NCBI GenBank assembly: GCA_029243485.1
Contig: JAQWRY010000075.1
Coordinates: 1-64,000, forward strand
DNA from: Candidatus Binatia bacterium
GTDB lineage: Bacteria; Desulfobacterota; Binatia; UBA12015
Direction: 5' to 3'
Length of the DNA: 64,000 bases
Shown: positions 1 through 10,739 of the stretch, piece after piece
How the letters are laid out: each line of letters starts with the position of its first letter
How positions within the stretch are numbered: the stretch's first letter is position 1
Notes under the pieces: model-generated
Told to the model about the DNA's origin: nothing
What the model saw: only the letters and a program-made list of their open reading frames with translations
Databases searched by the model: none
Position numbers and translations under genes: made by a program

Positions 1-94
1 GGACGATCCGGATTTTCTCTTCCGCCGAAAAACGACGCCGTGTCTTGCGCTGAATGTCGCGGACGACCTTCTCCGCGCTTTCTCCCTTTCCCAT
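1..94 (-). CDS. IS3-family transposase OrfA, N-terminal part (cut by window edge)
   Basis: The minus strand from an ATG at 94 encodes MGKGESAEKV, followed by a basic stretch and FSAEEKIRIV. This is the start of the helix-turn-helix OrfA protein of IS3-family elements, which binds the IS ends. Only 31 codons lie in the window and the rest runs off the left edge. A terminal-repeat-like sequence sits just outside at 115-129. The same first ten codons recur at 25832-25861, where the frame then diverges. It cannot be judged here whether this copy is intact. Confidence 0.8.
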   Translation of the reverse strand, partial: MGKGESAEKVVRDIQRKTRRRFSAEEKIRIV

Positions 95-114
95 CGGATT
101 CTCCTTCCGTTTGG

Positions 115-129
115 GCCGGGAGTGTCTCT
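115..129. repeat. IS3-type end (15-bp terminal-repeat-like copy 1)
   Basis: GCCGGGAGTGTCTCT. One mismatch from 2133-2147 and 25882-25896. Similarity to the 25.9 kb copy covers roughly 75-175 versus 25841-25942 and ends at a shared CTGAACCCGAACACG (161-175 and 25928-25942), so the true element edge may lie farther out than this core. Confidence 0.7.
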
Positions 130-187
130 TATTTCATCGACATATTTGGTCCAACCGTCTCTGAACCCGAACACGACGGAACCGGCC

Positions 188-1327
188 TCACTTCGCGAAG
201 AAGACCACGTCCGGTTCGTTCGCTTCCGCGTAGTCCGTCGTCAGGTAGTCCGCGTAGCGCTCGTCGCCACCGAGGTACCGCCCAAAGAACGCCGCCGCGT
301 AGAGGTTCTGGACTCGAAGCGCGATGTTGATGTCGAGGGCCGGCGGCTCGCAGGTTTCTTCGTAGGGGCCGGTCAGGGCCGATGCCCCGATCGACGCCCA
401 GGTGTCCTTGGTAATTCCGATCGAGATCAGCCAGTTCCCGATCTGGCAGATGTTTGCAAAGTGCGTGTGCGTCGCACCGACGGAATCCACTCGGAAGAGG
501 TTCGGGGAACTCTCTGCGAGATCGAAGCTTCGAATCTGTTGTTCGAGAAGCGAGTCGAGCGTTCCACAAAGGAAGAGCGCGGGGAGCGTGAGGCGGCGGA
601 GCTCGTCATCCGAAATCCGAGAGTTCGCGGCGGCAATCGGCATGATCGCGACCACGCGCGGGTCCGGCGCGAACACATCGTACCCGGTGGCGGCAGCGGT
701 TGCCGTGAAGCCACCGAAGGAATGTCCGGCAACGCCGACCCTGGCCGTGTCGACGCGGCCCTCGAACGGGTCGCCCGCCGAATCGTTGCGCCGGCTCATG
801 TAGTCGATGACCGCTGTGACGTCGGGGACGCGATCGGCGGCCGGGTCTGGCGAGCTGTTGTCGCCATTGATGTTCCCTGTGTGCTCGGGTGAGATCACCA
901 CGTACCCGTGGGTCGCGAGGTGCTCCATCAGTGGGACGGACTGGGTATTGATGCCCCCGAAGCCGTGCGAGAACACGATCAGCGGCCGCACACCCGACCC
1001 ACCGGGCGCCGCGTCGCGGTACGCAAGCTCCGACGTGATTCCGGCTTCGCCCTGCAGCGCGTAGAGCGTGAACTCCGAGTCTCCGGCGTCGTCGATCGGG
1101 TACCAGATGTCGACCGGCAGACTTCGGCCGCCTCGAGCATCATCGATCACCACGTCTTCCGCGTGGCCCGCCATGTAGGGACCGGACTCCGCCGGCAGAG
1201 CGAGAGGCCCCATCGGTTGCGCGGGGCCCGTATCGCTCGCGGTTTGAGCCGAGTCACCGCAGGCCGCTAGGGCGAGCGCGGCCAACGCGAGAAGGAAATG
1301 AGATCCTTTTGCAGTCGAGTTCTTCAC
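188..1327 (-). CDS. Exported alpha/beta-hydrolase lipoprotein (dienelactone hydrolase/PAF-acetylhydrolase-like)
   Basis: The predicted product has a lipoprotein signal peptide ending in LAAC, then an alpha/beta-hydrolase domain. The nucleophile elbow is GHSFGG, an oxyanion-type motif FSHGFGG precedes it, and a late His in GATHTHF could complete the triad. The overall plan resembles platelet-activating-factor acetylhydrolase or dienelactone hydrolase families, so an ester substrate outside the cytoplasm is likely but not identifiable. I place the start at GTG 1327 because GGAGGA lies seven bases upstream. A longer TTG-start reading adds 19 residues that do not look like a signal peptide. It stands alone between IS3 fragments. 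Confidence 0.8.
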   Translation of the reverse strand: MKNSTAKGSHFLLALAALALAACGDSAQTASDTGPAQPMGPLALPAESGPYMAGHAEDVVIDDARGGRSLPVDIWYPIDDAGDSEFTLYALQGEAGITSELAYRDAAPGGSGVRPLIVFSHGFGGINTQSVPLMEHLATHGYVVISPEHTGNINGDNSSPDPAADRVPDVTAVIDYMSRRNDSAGDPFEGRVDTARVGVAGHSFGGFTATAAATGYDVFAPDPRVVAIMPIAAANSRISDDELRRLTLPALFLCGTLDSLLEQQIRSFDLAESSPNLFRVDSVGATHTHFANICQIGNWLISIGITKDTWASIGASALTGPYEETCEPPALDINIALRVQNLYAAAFFGRYLGGDERYADYLTTDYAEANEPDVVFFAK

Positions 1328-1636
1328 AAGCGATTCCTCCAAAACGATAGTGGCCCGAGGGCGAGCCCAACGGTTGTTTCGCAAGCTCCCAGGCGTGATG
1401 CAATCGGGACGCGCGGGCCTACCCTGCCCGCCCTAGGATCGGCGTAGGATCCCCAACCGGGCAACCGACTTTCGTCGACCCTCCGGCCCGGTGAGGGCCG
1501 GCCGGGCTCGCTCACGGGCCCCACACCTCGCGATCGCGTGAGAAGTACGCTCAAGATCGCCAAAACACCCGTCGAACGGTCGGTTGCCGAGCCAGAATCG
1601 CTCGACGTGCGGTGGAACACTTGGTTGACTCCGTGA

Positions 1637-1849
1637 ATGCAGACACGAGAGTACGCCGACTTCGTCCTTCGGCAGCGCGACGATATTCCGGCGCTTTACG
1701 GCGAGGTCGATTTCTCGACGGTGCCCGAACGGCTCGACAGCGAGGCGGCGGTCGACGACGAGCGCTTCGCCAAGACGCGGTCGCAGGTTGCTCGTGTATT
1801 CGACAATCGGTCCATGAGGCAGAAAGAGGCGCACGCATACGTCCGATAA
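1637..1849 (+). CDS. Small hypothetical protein (70 aa)
   Basis: An ATG-started frame encoding a charged soluble peptide (MQTREYADFVLRQRDD...). I recognise no family. Its base and codon use is ordinary for the window and it lies in a gap between the hydrolase start and an IS3 remnant. It could be a genuine small gene, the tail of a gene displaced by the IS, or a chance frame. Confidence 0.25.
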   Translation: MQTREYADFVLRQRDDIPALYGEVDFSTVPERLDSEAAVDDERFAKTRSQVARVFDNRSMRQKEAHAYVR

Positions 1850-1904
1850 GGCGCCGTTAGGTCGCCTTGGAGCCAAAAAGGGGCTTCATGTCGGCTATCC
1901 GCTG

Positions 1905-2120
1905 GTGGAGCTGGACAAGTACTACGGTCCGTGGGGGCTTGAGCGGGCGCTTGGTCGCTTCGTGGAGCACTACAACCACCAGCTCTACCACGAGTCACTG
2001 GACAACGTGACGCCAGCCGATGCATATCATGGACGTCGCAAAGCGATCCTGTCGCGCGGCGAACAGATCAAGACGAAGACAATGGCTCCTCGTAAGCGGC
2101 AGAATCTACGCGCCGCGTAG
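1905..2120 (+). pseudogene. IS3-family transposase OrfB, C-terminal remnant
   Basis: About 70 codons match the end of the IS3 OrfB DDE integrase: KYYGPWGLERALGRFVEHYN, then YHESLDNVTPADAYHGRR and a basic tail. The first two catalytic Asp residues and most of the rve domain are missing, so this is a dead 3' fragment. The terminal-repeat-like sequence at 2133-2147 follows the stop, as expected for the right end of the element. Orientation is opposite to the OrfA start at the window's left edge, so the two belong to different copies or to a rearranged one. Confidence 0.85.
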
Positions 2121-2132
2121 GCAGGCAAACGT

Positions 2133-2147
2133 GCCGGAAGTGTCTCT
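2133..2147. repeat. IS3-type end (copy 2, OrfB side)
   Basis: GCCGGAAGTGTCTCT, 13 bp after the stop of the OrfB remnant. It is identical to 25882-25896 and one base from 115-129. Read outward, it matches the OrfA-side ends, as IS3 inverted repeats do. Confidence 0.7.
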
Positions 2148-2337
2148 AAAAAATCGACCCCGAAGATTCCGACTCAGCTGACGACGTACACCCCTTCCAC
2201 ACTCCCACCTCAACAGCCCTCCCTTCAACCCGCCCCCCATCCCGGCTGTCAGCCGCAAGGGACAAGCGACTCGAGCGAAATATCCTTCGTCGGCCCGGGG
2301 CCGGCGCGCCGCGGGGAGGACACCGCCGCCGGACGGC
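2148..2337. other. GC-rich intergenic stretch
   Basis: Between the IS3 end and the EF-hand gene. It contains short self-complementary GC runs (around 2291-2305 and 2324-2340) but I see no gene, promoter or longer repeat. Confidence 0.4.
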
Positions 2338-2371
2338 GGACTCCCGCGCAGGGGTAGGCTCCGGGGAGTCC
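2338..2371 (-). terminator. Candidate terminator hairpin after the EF-hand gene
   Basis: GGACTCCC at 2338-2345 pairs perfectly with GGGAGTCC at 2364-2371 across an 18-base loop. It lies three bases beyond the EF-hand stop codon. There is no clear T run, so Rho-independent function is only a suggestion. Confidence 0.4.
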
Positions 2372-2374
2372 GCT

Positions 2375-2668
2375 TCAGAGCTCCGGCTGGTGCTCTGAGG
2401 GGTGATGTCGCTCGAAGAGCGCTAGGTACTCAGCGAGTGTCGTTCGACCGTCATCGTTCGCGTCGAAGGTCTTGAAGCTGACCCCGTATAGGCCAAGGTT
2501 CGCCTCCTCGAACTCTTTGCTCGACAGAGCTCCGCTCCCGTCGGCGTCGGCCAGATTGAAAACTTGCTCCACCCGCGCACGCGCGTCGGGCCCCGCGTGC
2601 TCGAGGCCGATGGACGGCTCGGCCACGAGGACGATCGCCACGGCCAAAATCAGTTGGGCCTGTCTCAT
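2375..2668 (-). CDS. Secreted EF-hand protein (97 aa)
   Basis: An N-terminal hydrophobic signal peptide (about residues 1-22) is followed by two EF-hand calcium-binding loops, DADGSGALSSKEF and DANDDGRTTLAEY, with the expected acidic residues at loop positions 1, 3, 5 and 12. It probably binds Ca2+ in the periplasm or outside the cell. The start overlaps the stop of the small membrane-protein gene at 2665-2859 (ATGA), so the pair is co-translated. The partner protein is unknown. Confidence 0.8.
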   Translation of the reverse strand: MRQAQLILAVAIVLVAEPSIGLEHAGPDARARVEQVFNLADADGSGALSSKEFEEANLGLYGVSFKTFDANDDGRTTLAEYLALFERHHPSEHQPEL

Positions 2669-2859
2669 CGACGTGTATCCTCCGCGCTCCGAGCGCGCAC
2701 CGAGGCCGTTGTTGGCCGGGAGTAGACCAGCGCATCTCGCGCGAGAATTGCGATCGATACGCCCACGGCGGTCGCCGTGAGCGCCAGCAACGGCTCCAGT
2801 CCCGTGAGACCCAGATCCAGTCGAACAAGAGAACTACCCATGATGGCGAAAACATTCAT
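2665..2859 (-). CDS. Small membrane protein (64 aa)
   Basis: ATG at 2859 follows AGGAGG seven bases upstream, a strong ribosome-binding site that decides the start over a longer frame reaching 2910. The peptide has one central hydrophobic segment (LLALTATAVGVSIAILA) and a basic C-terminus, so it should be a single-pass inner-membrane protein. It is coupled by an ATGA overlap to the EF-hand protein gene. No family recognised. Confidence 0.6.
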   Translation of the reverse strand: MNVFAIMGSSLVRLDLGLTGLEPLLALTATAVGVSIAILARDALVYSRPTTASVRARSAEDTRR

Positions 2860-3225
2860 TTCGAACCTCCTTGCTGGTTGGAACGCTATGCCCGTTTTGC
2901 GCGAGGTCAATACACCTACTGCAAAATATCTCTTTTTATTAACTAATCTAATATCCCGAAGCGCATCGACACCTCTGGAGGTTCATCTCAAACTTGAAGA
3001 GAGGCACGACGGGCCGGCGCGCTCAGCGCGAGAAGCTCCACAAGCTCGCCAATCCTGTCCACCAGAGAGCTCGGCTCGGCTCGACCTCTGAGCGTCACGA
3101 GCCAGGCGACGAAGACAACCAATGCGAGCGCCATGTTCGGCGGCGGTGGAACGCCAGCTCCTGCCTTTCTCGATGCGGAACAGTTCGTCTATGGCGTCAA
3201 GCTCGAGAGCCCCTAGGATCGAGAT
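2860..3225. promoter_or_regulatory. Intergenic region with AT-rich promoter-like patch
   Basis: No gene seen. An AT-rich patch at about 2921-2955, unusual against the GC-rich background, lies upstream of the leftward gene pair and probably carries its promoter. I cannot assign -35/-10 boxes with confidence. The rest holds nothing recognisable. Confidence 0.35.
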
Positions 3226-3540
3226 ATGACGCGCCCGACGACGAAATGGTCGGCCCTCGAGACGGCACGAACGGAACTCCTACCGCGCATTGATTCGCTT
3301 CAGCGCCTGTCAGAGTTCCTCGACGGGCACGAACGCGCCCGCTTCTTTCGCGAGATTGCAGATCTGATTCGGAGCGCAAACGAAACCGACGAACGGATGG
3401 AGCCGTTCATGCGTCTTTCCACCAACGCCTTCCAAGGGTTCACGGTATCGCCCCCCGAAGCGATCGTACTCGACGAGGTTCTGGAAACGGCCAGTAACGT
3501 TTCTGAGGTTCTGGCTCGGGACGACGCAGCCATCCACTGA
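3226..3540 (+). CDS. Hypothetical helical protein (104 aa)
   Basis: A mostly alpha-helical, charged, soluble protein without signal peptide or membrane segment. I recognise no domain. It ends 45 bases before the DNA glycosylase gene and reads the same way, so the two could share a transcript. The ribosome-binding site is weak, and the coding call rests on amino-acid composition and codon use. Confidence 0.5.
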   Translation: MTRPTTKWSALETARTELLPRIDSLQRLSEFLDGHERARFFREIADLIRSANETDERMEPFMRLSTNAFQGFTVSPPEAIVLDEVLETASNVSEVLARDDAAIH

Positions 3541-3585
3541 AGAATCAGCTCCTCTCGCCCCGCAGCGAGAAGATCTTTCGACCCG

Positions 3586-4356
3586 ATGCCTGAAGGCCAC
3601 ACCCTGCATAAACTCGCCCGAGACCTGTCTCGTGATTTCGTCGGGAAAACTGTGTCCGCGAGCTCGCCGCAAGGCAGGTTCAAAGAAGGCGCGGCGCGCA
3701 TCGACGGGCGAAAACTGTCGGCCGCGGAGGCCTGGGGCAAGCATCTATTTCTTCGCTTCGGACGAACCCATGTGCACGTCCATCTGGGGCTCTTCGGAAG
3801 ATTCCGTCGCCGAAGAATGCCGCCTCCCACACGGTGTGGTGCCGTGAGGCTACGTCTCGAGGATTCTCGCTGGATATGGGACCTTTCCGGCCCGACTGCG
3901 TGCGAGATTCTCTCCCTTCGTGAGCGGACCGCGCTCATCGACCGTCTCGGGCCGGACCCTCTGCGGTCCAACGCCGATCCTGACGCGGCCCTCGCGCGCA
4001 TTGCTCAGAGTCGTCGCTCGATTGGCGCTCTGCTGCTGGACCAGTCGGTCATCGCCGGCATCGGCAATGTATACCGCGCAGAAGTTCTCTTCCTCGCCGG
4101 AATCCACCCGGAGCGAACCGGCCGCTCCCTTACCGACAGCGAGCGCGCAGATCTCTGGTCGCGCAGCGTCGCGCTACTCCGACGGGGCGCCGAACTCGGC
4201 CGGATCGTGACCGTGGACGAACCCGGTCGTACGAGCGGCGAACGGCTCTGGGTCTACAAGCGGCGCGTGTGCAAGCGCTGTTCTTCGCGCATTCGTTCGA
4301 GCACAATCGCGAGCCGTAAGATCTGGAATTGCCCACGATGTCAGCCAGCCGCGTGA
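3586..4356 (+). CDS. Fpg/Nei-family DNA glycosylase/AP lyase
   Basis: Base-excision-repair enzyme that removes oxidised bases and cuts at the abasic site. It starts with the hallmark PEGHT (Pro2 as catalytic nucleophile, Glu3). The helix-two-turn-helix region is visible around residues 140-165 (LLLDQSVIAGIGNVYRAEVL), and a C-terminal zinc finger is formed by CKRC and CPRC, 20 residues apart. The MPEGHT start and 256-residue length fit the Nei/endonuclease VIII side of the family better than MutM, which usually begins MPELPE. It stands as a single gene or follows the 104-aa gene. Confidence 0.9.
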   Translation: MPEGHTLHKLARDLSRDFVGKTVSASSPQGRFKEGAARIDGRKLSAAEAWGKHLFLRFGRTHVHVHLGLFGRFRRRRMPPPTRCGAVRLRLEDSRWIWDLSGPTACEILSLRERTALIDRLGPDPLRSNADPDAALARIAQSRRSIGALLLDQSVIAGIGNVYRAEVLFLAGIHPERTGRSLTDSERADLWSRSVALLRRGAELGRIVTVDEPGRTSGERLWVYKRRVCKRCSSRIRSSTIASRKIWNCPRCQPAA

Positions 4357-4525
4357 GGATTCCGCCAGGGAACCCGTCTACGTCTTCGCGAACGCAGTTT
4401 CGGCCCTCGCGTTGCGAGAGCCGCAGGCTGCCTCTCCTTTCGACCGGGAAGGTTGGACGGACGCAGTCGCGTCTCGCCGGATTTCCGCCGACAGGGGAGG
4501 CAACCTGAAAGACGTTCTCGCGACG

Positions 4526-4786
4526 CTACTCCGGAAGAAGTACGGCATCGATCACATGGATGACGCCGTTCGACGCGAGGACATCGGCCGCGACTACGTT
4601 CGCGTCGTTTACGCGCACGGCCCCACCCGACTCGGTAATCGCAACTGTCTGTCCATTCAGGCGCTCGGCCGATCCCGCCGCGATCGCGTCGGAAGCCCTC
4701 ACCTCCGCGCCAAGCACCTGGTAGGTCAGGATCGCGGTCCGCGTCTCGATGTTCTCTGGCAGGAGGAGTTTTTCCTCTCCTCAATC
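4526..4786 (-). pseudogene. Fasciclin-domain C-terminal fragment
   Basis: The minus strand encodes LTYQVLGAEVRASDAI, a middle section, then VVAADVLASNGVIHVIDAVL before a stop. This is the C-terminal half of a fasciclin (FAS1) adhesion domain with its conserved H2 box. An in-frame stop just upstream (about 4784) and the absence of the first half show it is truncated. The intact parent would be a secreted cell-surface protein. The neighbouring Trp-rich gene overlaps it antisense. Confidence 0.7.
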
Positions 4787-5036
4787 TTTTTTCTGTGCAG
4801 GCCTCCCTGCCGTCACGGGATCGAAGGCTACGTGCATTCTCGAGACCGACAACAGAAGTAAGTGGAGCGCGCGCCGCCCTCGCAACAAAGAGAAGCACTT
4901 CGTGGTGAAAAGGGTTCTCTACGAAGATCGGCGCGCCGACCAGGTGGTTCTCGAGGCGGTCCACTCCGGTCGCAGCTATCGGATGCCATGGCGGGACCTC
5001 GCCGACTCTGATCGCTGGCAGCCGGGTTGGGTGTGA
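4749..5036 (+). CDS. TIGR02450-like Trp-rich small protein
   Basis: From about 4851 the frame reads RSKWSARRPRNKEKHF, a strand-rich middle and MPWRDLADSDRWQPGW, the pattern of the short Trp-rich family whose members usually read SKWTA..NKEKHF..W..W. Function is unknown. The first ~34 codons overlap the antisense fasciclin fragment and do not look like the family, so the true start is uncertain: ATG 4749 is the only canonical start in frame, and the 5' end may be damaged. Confidence 0.55.
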   Translation: MFSGRRSFSSPQSFFCAGLPAVTGSKATCILETDNRSKWSARRPRNKEKHFVVKRVLYEDRRADQVVLEAVHSGRSYRMPWRDLADSDRWQPGWV

Positions 5037-5044
5037 AGCCGTCG

Positions 5045-5151
5045 GGGTAGCACCAGATTCTATTGATTCCATATTCTTATATTTAGATTCAGCTTTTTTT
5101 AAACAAACTTATCTTGCAGCTTCGCGGAAGCGGCCTACGGTCGAAAAAGCG
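5045..5151 (+). promoter_or_regulatory. AT-rich leader upstream of the act-cox operon
   Basis: Positions 5055-5120 are strongly AT-rich (TATTGATTCC, TTATATTTAG, CTTTTTTTAAAC) against a GC-rich background and sit immediately before actA. This is the obvious place for the promoter of the 12-kb respiratory operon. No single -35/-10 pair is convincing. Confidence 0.45.
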
Positions 5152-5799
5152 ATGCAAGTCTTTCACCGCAGCACGAACGTCCTGTCGCGAGTGACTCTCT
5201 TCGGCGGATTGTTCATCCTCGTTGCCGCCGTTTACCTCCTCGCGACGGTGAATCGCTCGCCTTGGGTCTCTCGCCAGGGGATCGCGCGAGAGCAGCCCAT
5301 CCAGTTCAGCCACAAGCATCACGCAGGCGAGCTCGGGATCGATTGCCGCTACTGCCACACCACGGTGGAAGAGCTCGCGTACGCCGGCATGCCGCCCACC
5401 CAAACCTGCATCAACTGTCACTCACAAATTTGGAGCGACAGCCCCTACCTCGAGCCCCTCCGTTCGAGCTGGCGCGACGCAACACCCATCGAGTGGACGA
5501 AGGTCTATGACCTTCCCGGCTACGTGTACTTCGACCACAGCGTGCACGTTGCGAAAGGCGTGGGCTGCACTTCCTGTCACGGCAATGTCGACGAACAGAA
5601 CGTCCTCTGGCAGGAGCCATCGCTGCACATGGAATGGTGCCTCGGCTGCCACCGTGAGCCGGAGAAATTCGTTCGGCCCAGAAGCGAAGTTTTCAACATG
5701 AACTGGGAGCCCCCGACCAACCAACTTTCCCTGGGGCTGAGCCTGATCGAGCTGAACGACATCGATCCACGGGAGGATTGCGGTGCCTGCCATCGTTGA
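5152..5799 (+). CDS. actA: Alternative complex III pentaheme cytochrome subunit ActA
   Basis: Membrane-anchored multiheme cytochrome c that receives electrons inside alternative complex III (quinol:electron acceptor oxidoreductase). An N-terminal transmembrane helix (residues 13-32, VTLFGGLFILVAAVYLLA) precedes five CxxCH haem c sites: CRYCH, CINCH, CTSCH, CLGCH and CGACH at the very end. His residues outside the motifs (SHKHH, FDHSVH) can serve as distal ligands. The length and five-haem pattern are typical of ActA. It overlaps actB by 17 bases and opens the operon. Confidence 0.95.
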   Translation: MQVFHRSTNVLSRVTLFGGLFILVAAVYLLATVNRSPWVSRQGIAREQPIQFSHKHHAGELGIDCRYCHTTVEELAYAGMPPTQTCINCHSQIWSDSPYLEPLRSSWRDATPIEWTKVYDLPGYVYFDHSVHVAKGVGCTSCHGNVDEQNVLWQEPSLHMEWCLGCHREPEKFVRPRSEVFNMNWEPPTNQLSLGLSLIELNDIDPREDCGACHR

Positions 5800-8700
5800 C
5801 AACGAATCGAAGACGCCCCGGCTCGACCTCGACCAGATCCGAGCCCGTCTCGAAGGAACCTCTGGCCCAACTTACTGGAGAAGTCTCGACGAGCTCGCGG
5901 GTAGCCCAGAGTTCGAGGACTTCCTTCATGCCGAGTTTCCTCGGCAGGCGGCCGCCCTGCCCGACGCCTCCTCAGGTGTGGCGCGAAGAGAGTTTCTGAA
6001 ACTCCTGGGAGCGTCGCTCGCGTTCGCTGGAGCCGCCGCGTGCACCCGCCAACCCGCGGAGAAGATCGTGCCCTCCGTGAAGGCCCCTGAAGACACGCCC
6101 GGTCGCCCACTGCAGTTCGCGACCGCGATGCCGGCAGCGGGATACGGTACCGGCCTACTCGTGCAGAGCCACGAGGGCCGACCGACGAAGATCGAAGGCA
6201 ACCCAGAGCACCCGGCCAGCCTCGGAGCAACCGACATCTTCGGCCAAGCCTCGATCCTCACCCTCTACGACCCCGATCGCTCGCAGGTCCTTCGCCAAAT
6301 CAACGAGGTCTCTTCCTGGAACGGCTTCATGTCCGAGATCGCCACCATTCTCGAGGCGCAGGAAAAGAGCGAAGGAGAGCGACTCCGGTTCCTCCTCGGA
6401 ACAGTGACCTCGCCAACTGTCGCCGCCCAGCTGGAGCGACTGCGCGAGCGCTATCCGCGGGCCGGCTTTCATTTTTGGGAACCAACGAATCGCGACAACA
6501 CGCACGCAGGCGCGGCTCTCGCTTTCGGAGATCCGGTCGACCAAGTCCTCCATCCGGAAAAGGCGGAGCTACTACTCTCCCTGGACGACGACTTCCTCGG
6601 CACCGGCCCAGAGCACCTTCGCCACATTCGAGAATGGTCGAAGCGCCGGCGACCGGCCGGAAAAGACTTTACAGGCACCCGGCTCTACATCGCGGAGAGC
6701 ACCTACACGGTCACCGGGTCCGTGGCAGACGAGCGTCTCGCGCTGCGCGCCACGGACGTCGGAGTCATCGCGCACGCGATCGCCTCCCGTCTCGGTCTCG
6801 GCGTCGACGCCCCTGATCTCTCGGAGAGAGAGAACGCATGGGTCGAGGCTGTCGCGCGAGACCTCCAAACGCACCGCGGGCGCGGTGCCGTCGTCGTCGG
6901 GGAGAACCAACCGCCAGCCGTGCACGCCCTTGCCTGGGCCATGAACGAGCGACTTGGAAACATCGGAGAGGCGATCGAAACGATCGAGCCCGTCGCCGCC
7001 TCCGCCCCAGCGCAATGGACGTCGATCTCAGAACTCGCCGGTGACATGCACGCCGGTCGGGTCGACGTCCTGTTCGTTCTGGAGTCGAATCCGGTTTACG
7101 ACGCACCCGCGGAGCTCGACTTCGCCGCAGCCCTCGAGCGCGTACCCCACGCCATCCACCTGGGGCTCTACGACGATGAGACCGCACACCTCTGCCGCTG
7201 GCACGTCCCGGCGGCACACTACCTGGAGGCTTGGGGCGACGTGCGAAGCGGCGACGGAACCGTCTCTCTGCAGCAGCCGCTGATCGCGCCCCTCTACCAG
7301 GGCAAGAGCACTCTCGAGATACTGGCCCTCGCGCTCGGCCTCTCCCAGCCCTCAGGATACGCCGTACTACGCGAGCATTGGAAGAACACGTGGAAGACGA
7401 GTGACTTCGAAGCTCGCTGGCAGCGGGCCCTGCGTGACGGGACGGTTGCAGGCTCTCGTTCTGTATCGCGTCGGTTCGCCTTGCGCAGCGACCTCGGCGG
7501 CGCGCTTCGCAATCTACCCAAACGAACCAAAGAGGGACTCGAGGTCGCCTACCGCATGCACCCGACGGTCGGCGATGGGCGCTTCGCGAACAACGGATGG
7601 CTCCAGGAGTGCCCCACGCCACTTGCCAAGCTGACCTGGGACAACGTCGTTCTTCTGGCACCCAGCACGGCGGAACAGCTCGACGTCCAGAACGGTGACC
7701 TCCTCGAGGTCACAACGCCCGGCGGGCGGGTGGAAGGGCCGGCCTGGATCCTGCCCGGCCAACCGGCGGGAAGTCTAGGCTTGCAGTTCGGGTACGGCCG
7801 GACGCGTGCGGGCAACGTCGGAACGAAGCGCGGCTTCAACGTGTACCCTCTCCGCACTTCGACGGCCCCCTGGTTCGCCGAGAGCACTGGTGTTCGAAAG
7901 GTCGGAAAGAGCCAAACCCTCGCGTGCACCCAGCATCACGGAACACTGGAAGGGCGACACATCGTCCGGTCGGGATCCGTCGCGGAGTACAATCGCGATC
8001 CCGCGTTCGCGCAACACCTGGTTCACGAGCCGGCGGTCGACGACACCCTGTATCCAAATCACAAATACGACGGACACGCTTGGGGCATGGCCATCGATCT
8101 AAACGCCTGCGTTGGCTGCAACGCCTGCCTCGTGGCCTGCCAGTCCGAGAACAACATCCCGGTAGTCGGGCCCGAACAAGTCGCGATGGGCCGCGAGATG
8201 CACTGGCTCCGTGTCGATCGGTACTGGACGGGAGACCTCGACGAACCGGAAGCGCACTACCAGCCAATGCTCTGCCAGCACTGCGAGCAAGCGCCCTGCG
8301 AGGTCGTGTGTCCGGTGAACGCGACCGTACACGACAGCGAAGGTCTGAACCTGATGGTGTACAACCGCTGCGTCGGCACGCGGTACTGTTCGAACAACTG
8401 CCCCTACAAGGTACGTCGCTTCAACTTCTACCTTTATTCGGATTGGGACACGGAGAGCCTCAAGCTCCAGCGAAATCCCGACGTGACGGTACGCAGTCGC
8501 GGCGTAATGGAGAAGTGCACGTACTGCATTCAGAGAATCAACCGCGGCCGAAATGAAGCTCGAAAGGACGGGCGACAGGTTGCCGACGGCGAGGTCGTGA
8601 CCGCCTGTCAGCAGGTCTGCCCGGCAGAGGCGATCGTCTTCGGAGACATCAACGATCCGGAAAGCCGCGTCGCGAAGCGAAAAGCCGACCCGCGAAACTA

Positions 8701-8805
8701 CTCGGTGCTCGCCGACCTGAACACGCGCCCCCGCACGACGTATCTCGCCTCCGTGAAGAACCCGAATCCCGCGCTCGAGGACAAAGACGAGGATCGAGGC
8801 CACTC

Positions 8806-8809
<4 letters not shown>
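5783..8809 (+). CDS. actB: Alternative complex III ActB (molybdopterin-like domain plus iron-sulfur domain)
   Basis: Large periplasmic subunit of ACIII. The GTG start overlaps actA. A Tat-like motif RREFLK at residues 68-73 precedes a hydrophobic stretch and Cys. The body is a molybdopterin-oxidoreductase-like fold, which in this family binds no cofactor. The last ~240 residues are a ferredoxin-like domain with four cysteine groups: CVGCNAC, CQHCEQAPC, CVGTRYCSNNC, and CTYC with CQQVC, enough for one 3Fe-4S and three 4Fe-4S clusters. The chain would carry electrons from the quinol site to ActA/ActE haems. 1008 residues is normal for the fused form. Confidence 0.95.
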
Positions 8810-10202
<1,393 letters not shown>

Positions 10203-10206
<4 letters not shown>

Positions 10207-10739
10207 ACGCGAAAAAGCACTACGGGATCATCGCCGAGTTCACGAACGTGACCTCTCTCGTTCGCGCCATCGAAGAGGCACGCGGCGCCGGCTACCGCGA
10301 CATGGACGCGTATACGCCGTATCCGGTCGAAGAGGTGTCCGAAGCCCTGGGCCACCACCGCTCCATCCTTCCTCTTCTCGTTCTGTGCGGGGGAATTCTC
10401 GGGGCCGCGGGCGGCTTCGCCCTCCAATACTGGACCTCTGTGATCGACTACCCACTGAACGTCGGAGGAAGGCCCTACAACAGTTTCATCTCGTTTATCC
10501 CGGTCGTATTCGAATGCACGATTCTGGTGGCGGCGCTCGTGACGGTTTTCGGAATGCTCGCCCTGAACGGGCTTCCGCGACCTCATCACCCGATCTTCAA
10601 CGCGAAGGACTTCGCGCTCGCGAGTCGCGACCGCTTCTTCCTCTGTCTCGAATCCACCGATCCGAAGTTCGATCTGACTGAAACGCGCGCCCTGCTCGAG
10701 GGCCTCGACGCGCACGCCGTGAGTGAAGTCGATGCGTAG
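10203..10739 (+). CDS. actD: Alternative complex III subunit ActD (DUF3341)
   Basis: Small ACIII subunit with an N-terminal soluble ferredoxin-like region (YGIIAEFTNVTSLVRAIEEA) and two transmembrane helices around residues 60-82 and 103-125. The family is DUF3341. The start overlaps actC by four bases. Its role is structural, bridging ActB and the membrane subunits. Confidence 0.93.

Noticed and set aside
1433-1876. A minus-strand 147-codon frame before the IS3 remnant
   Set aside because: Arg-rich shadow composition, no start signal and no recognisable domain.
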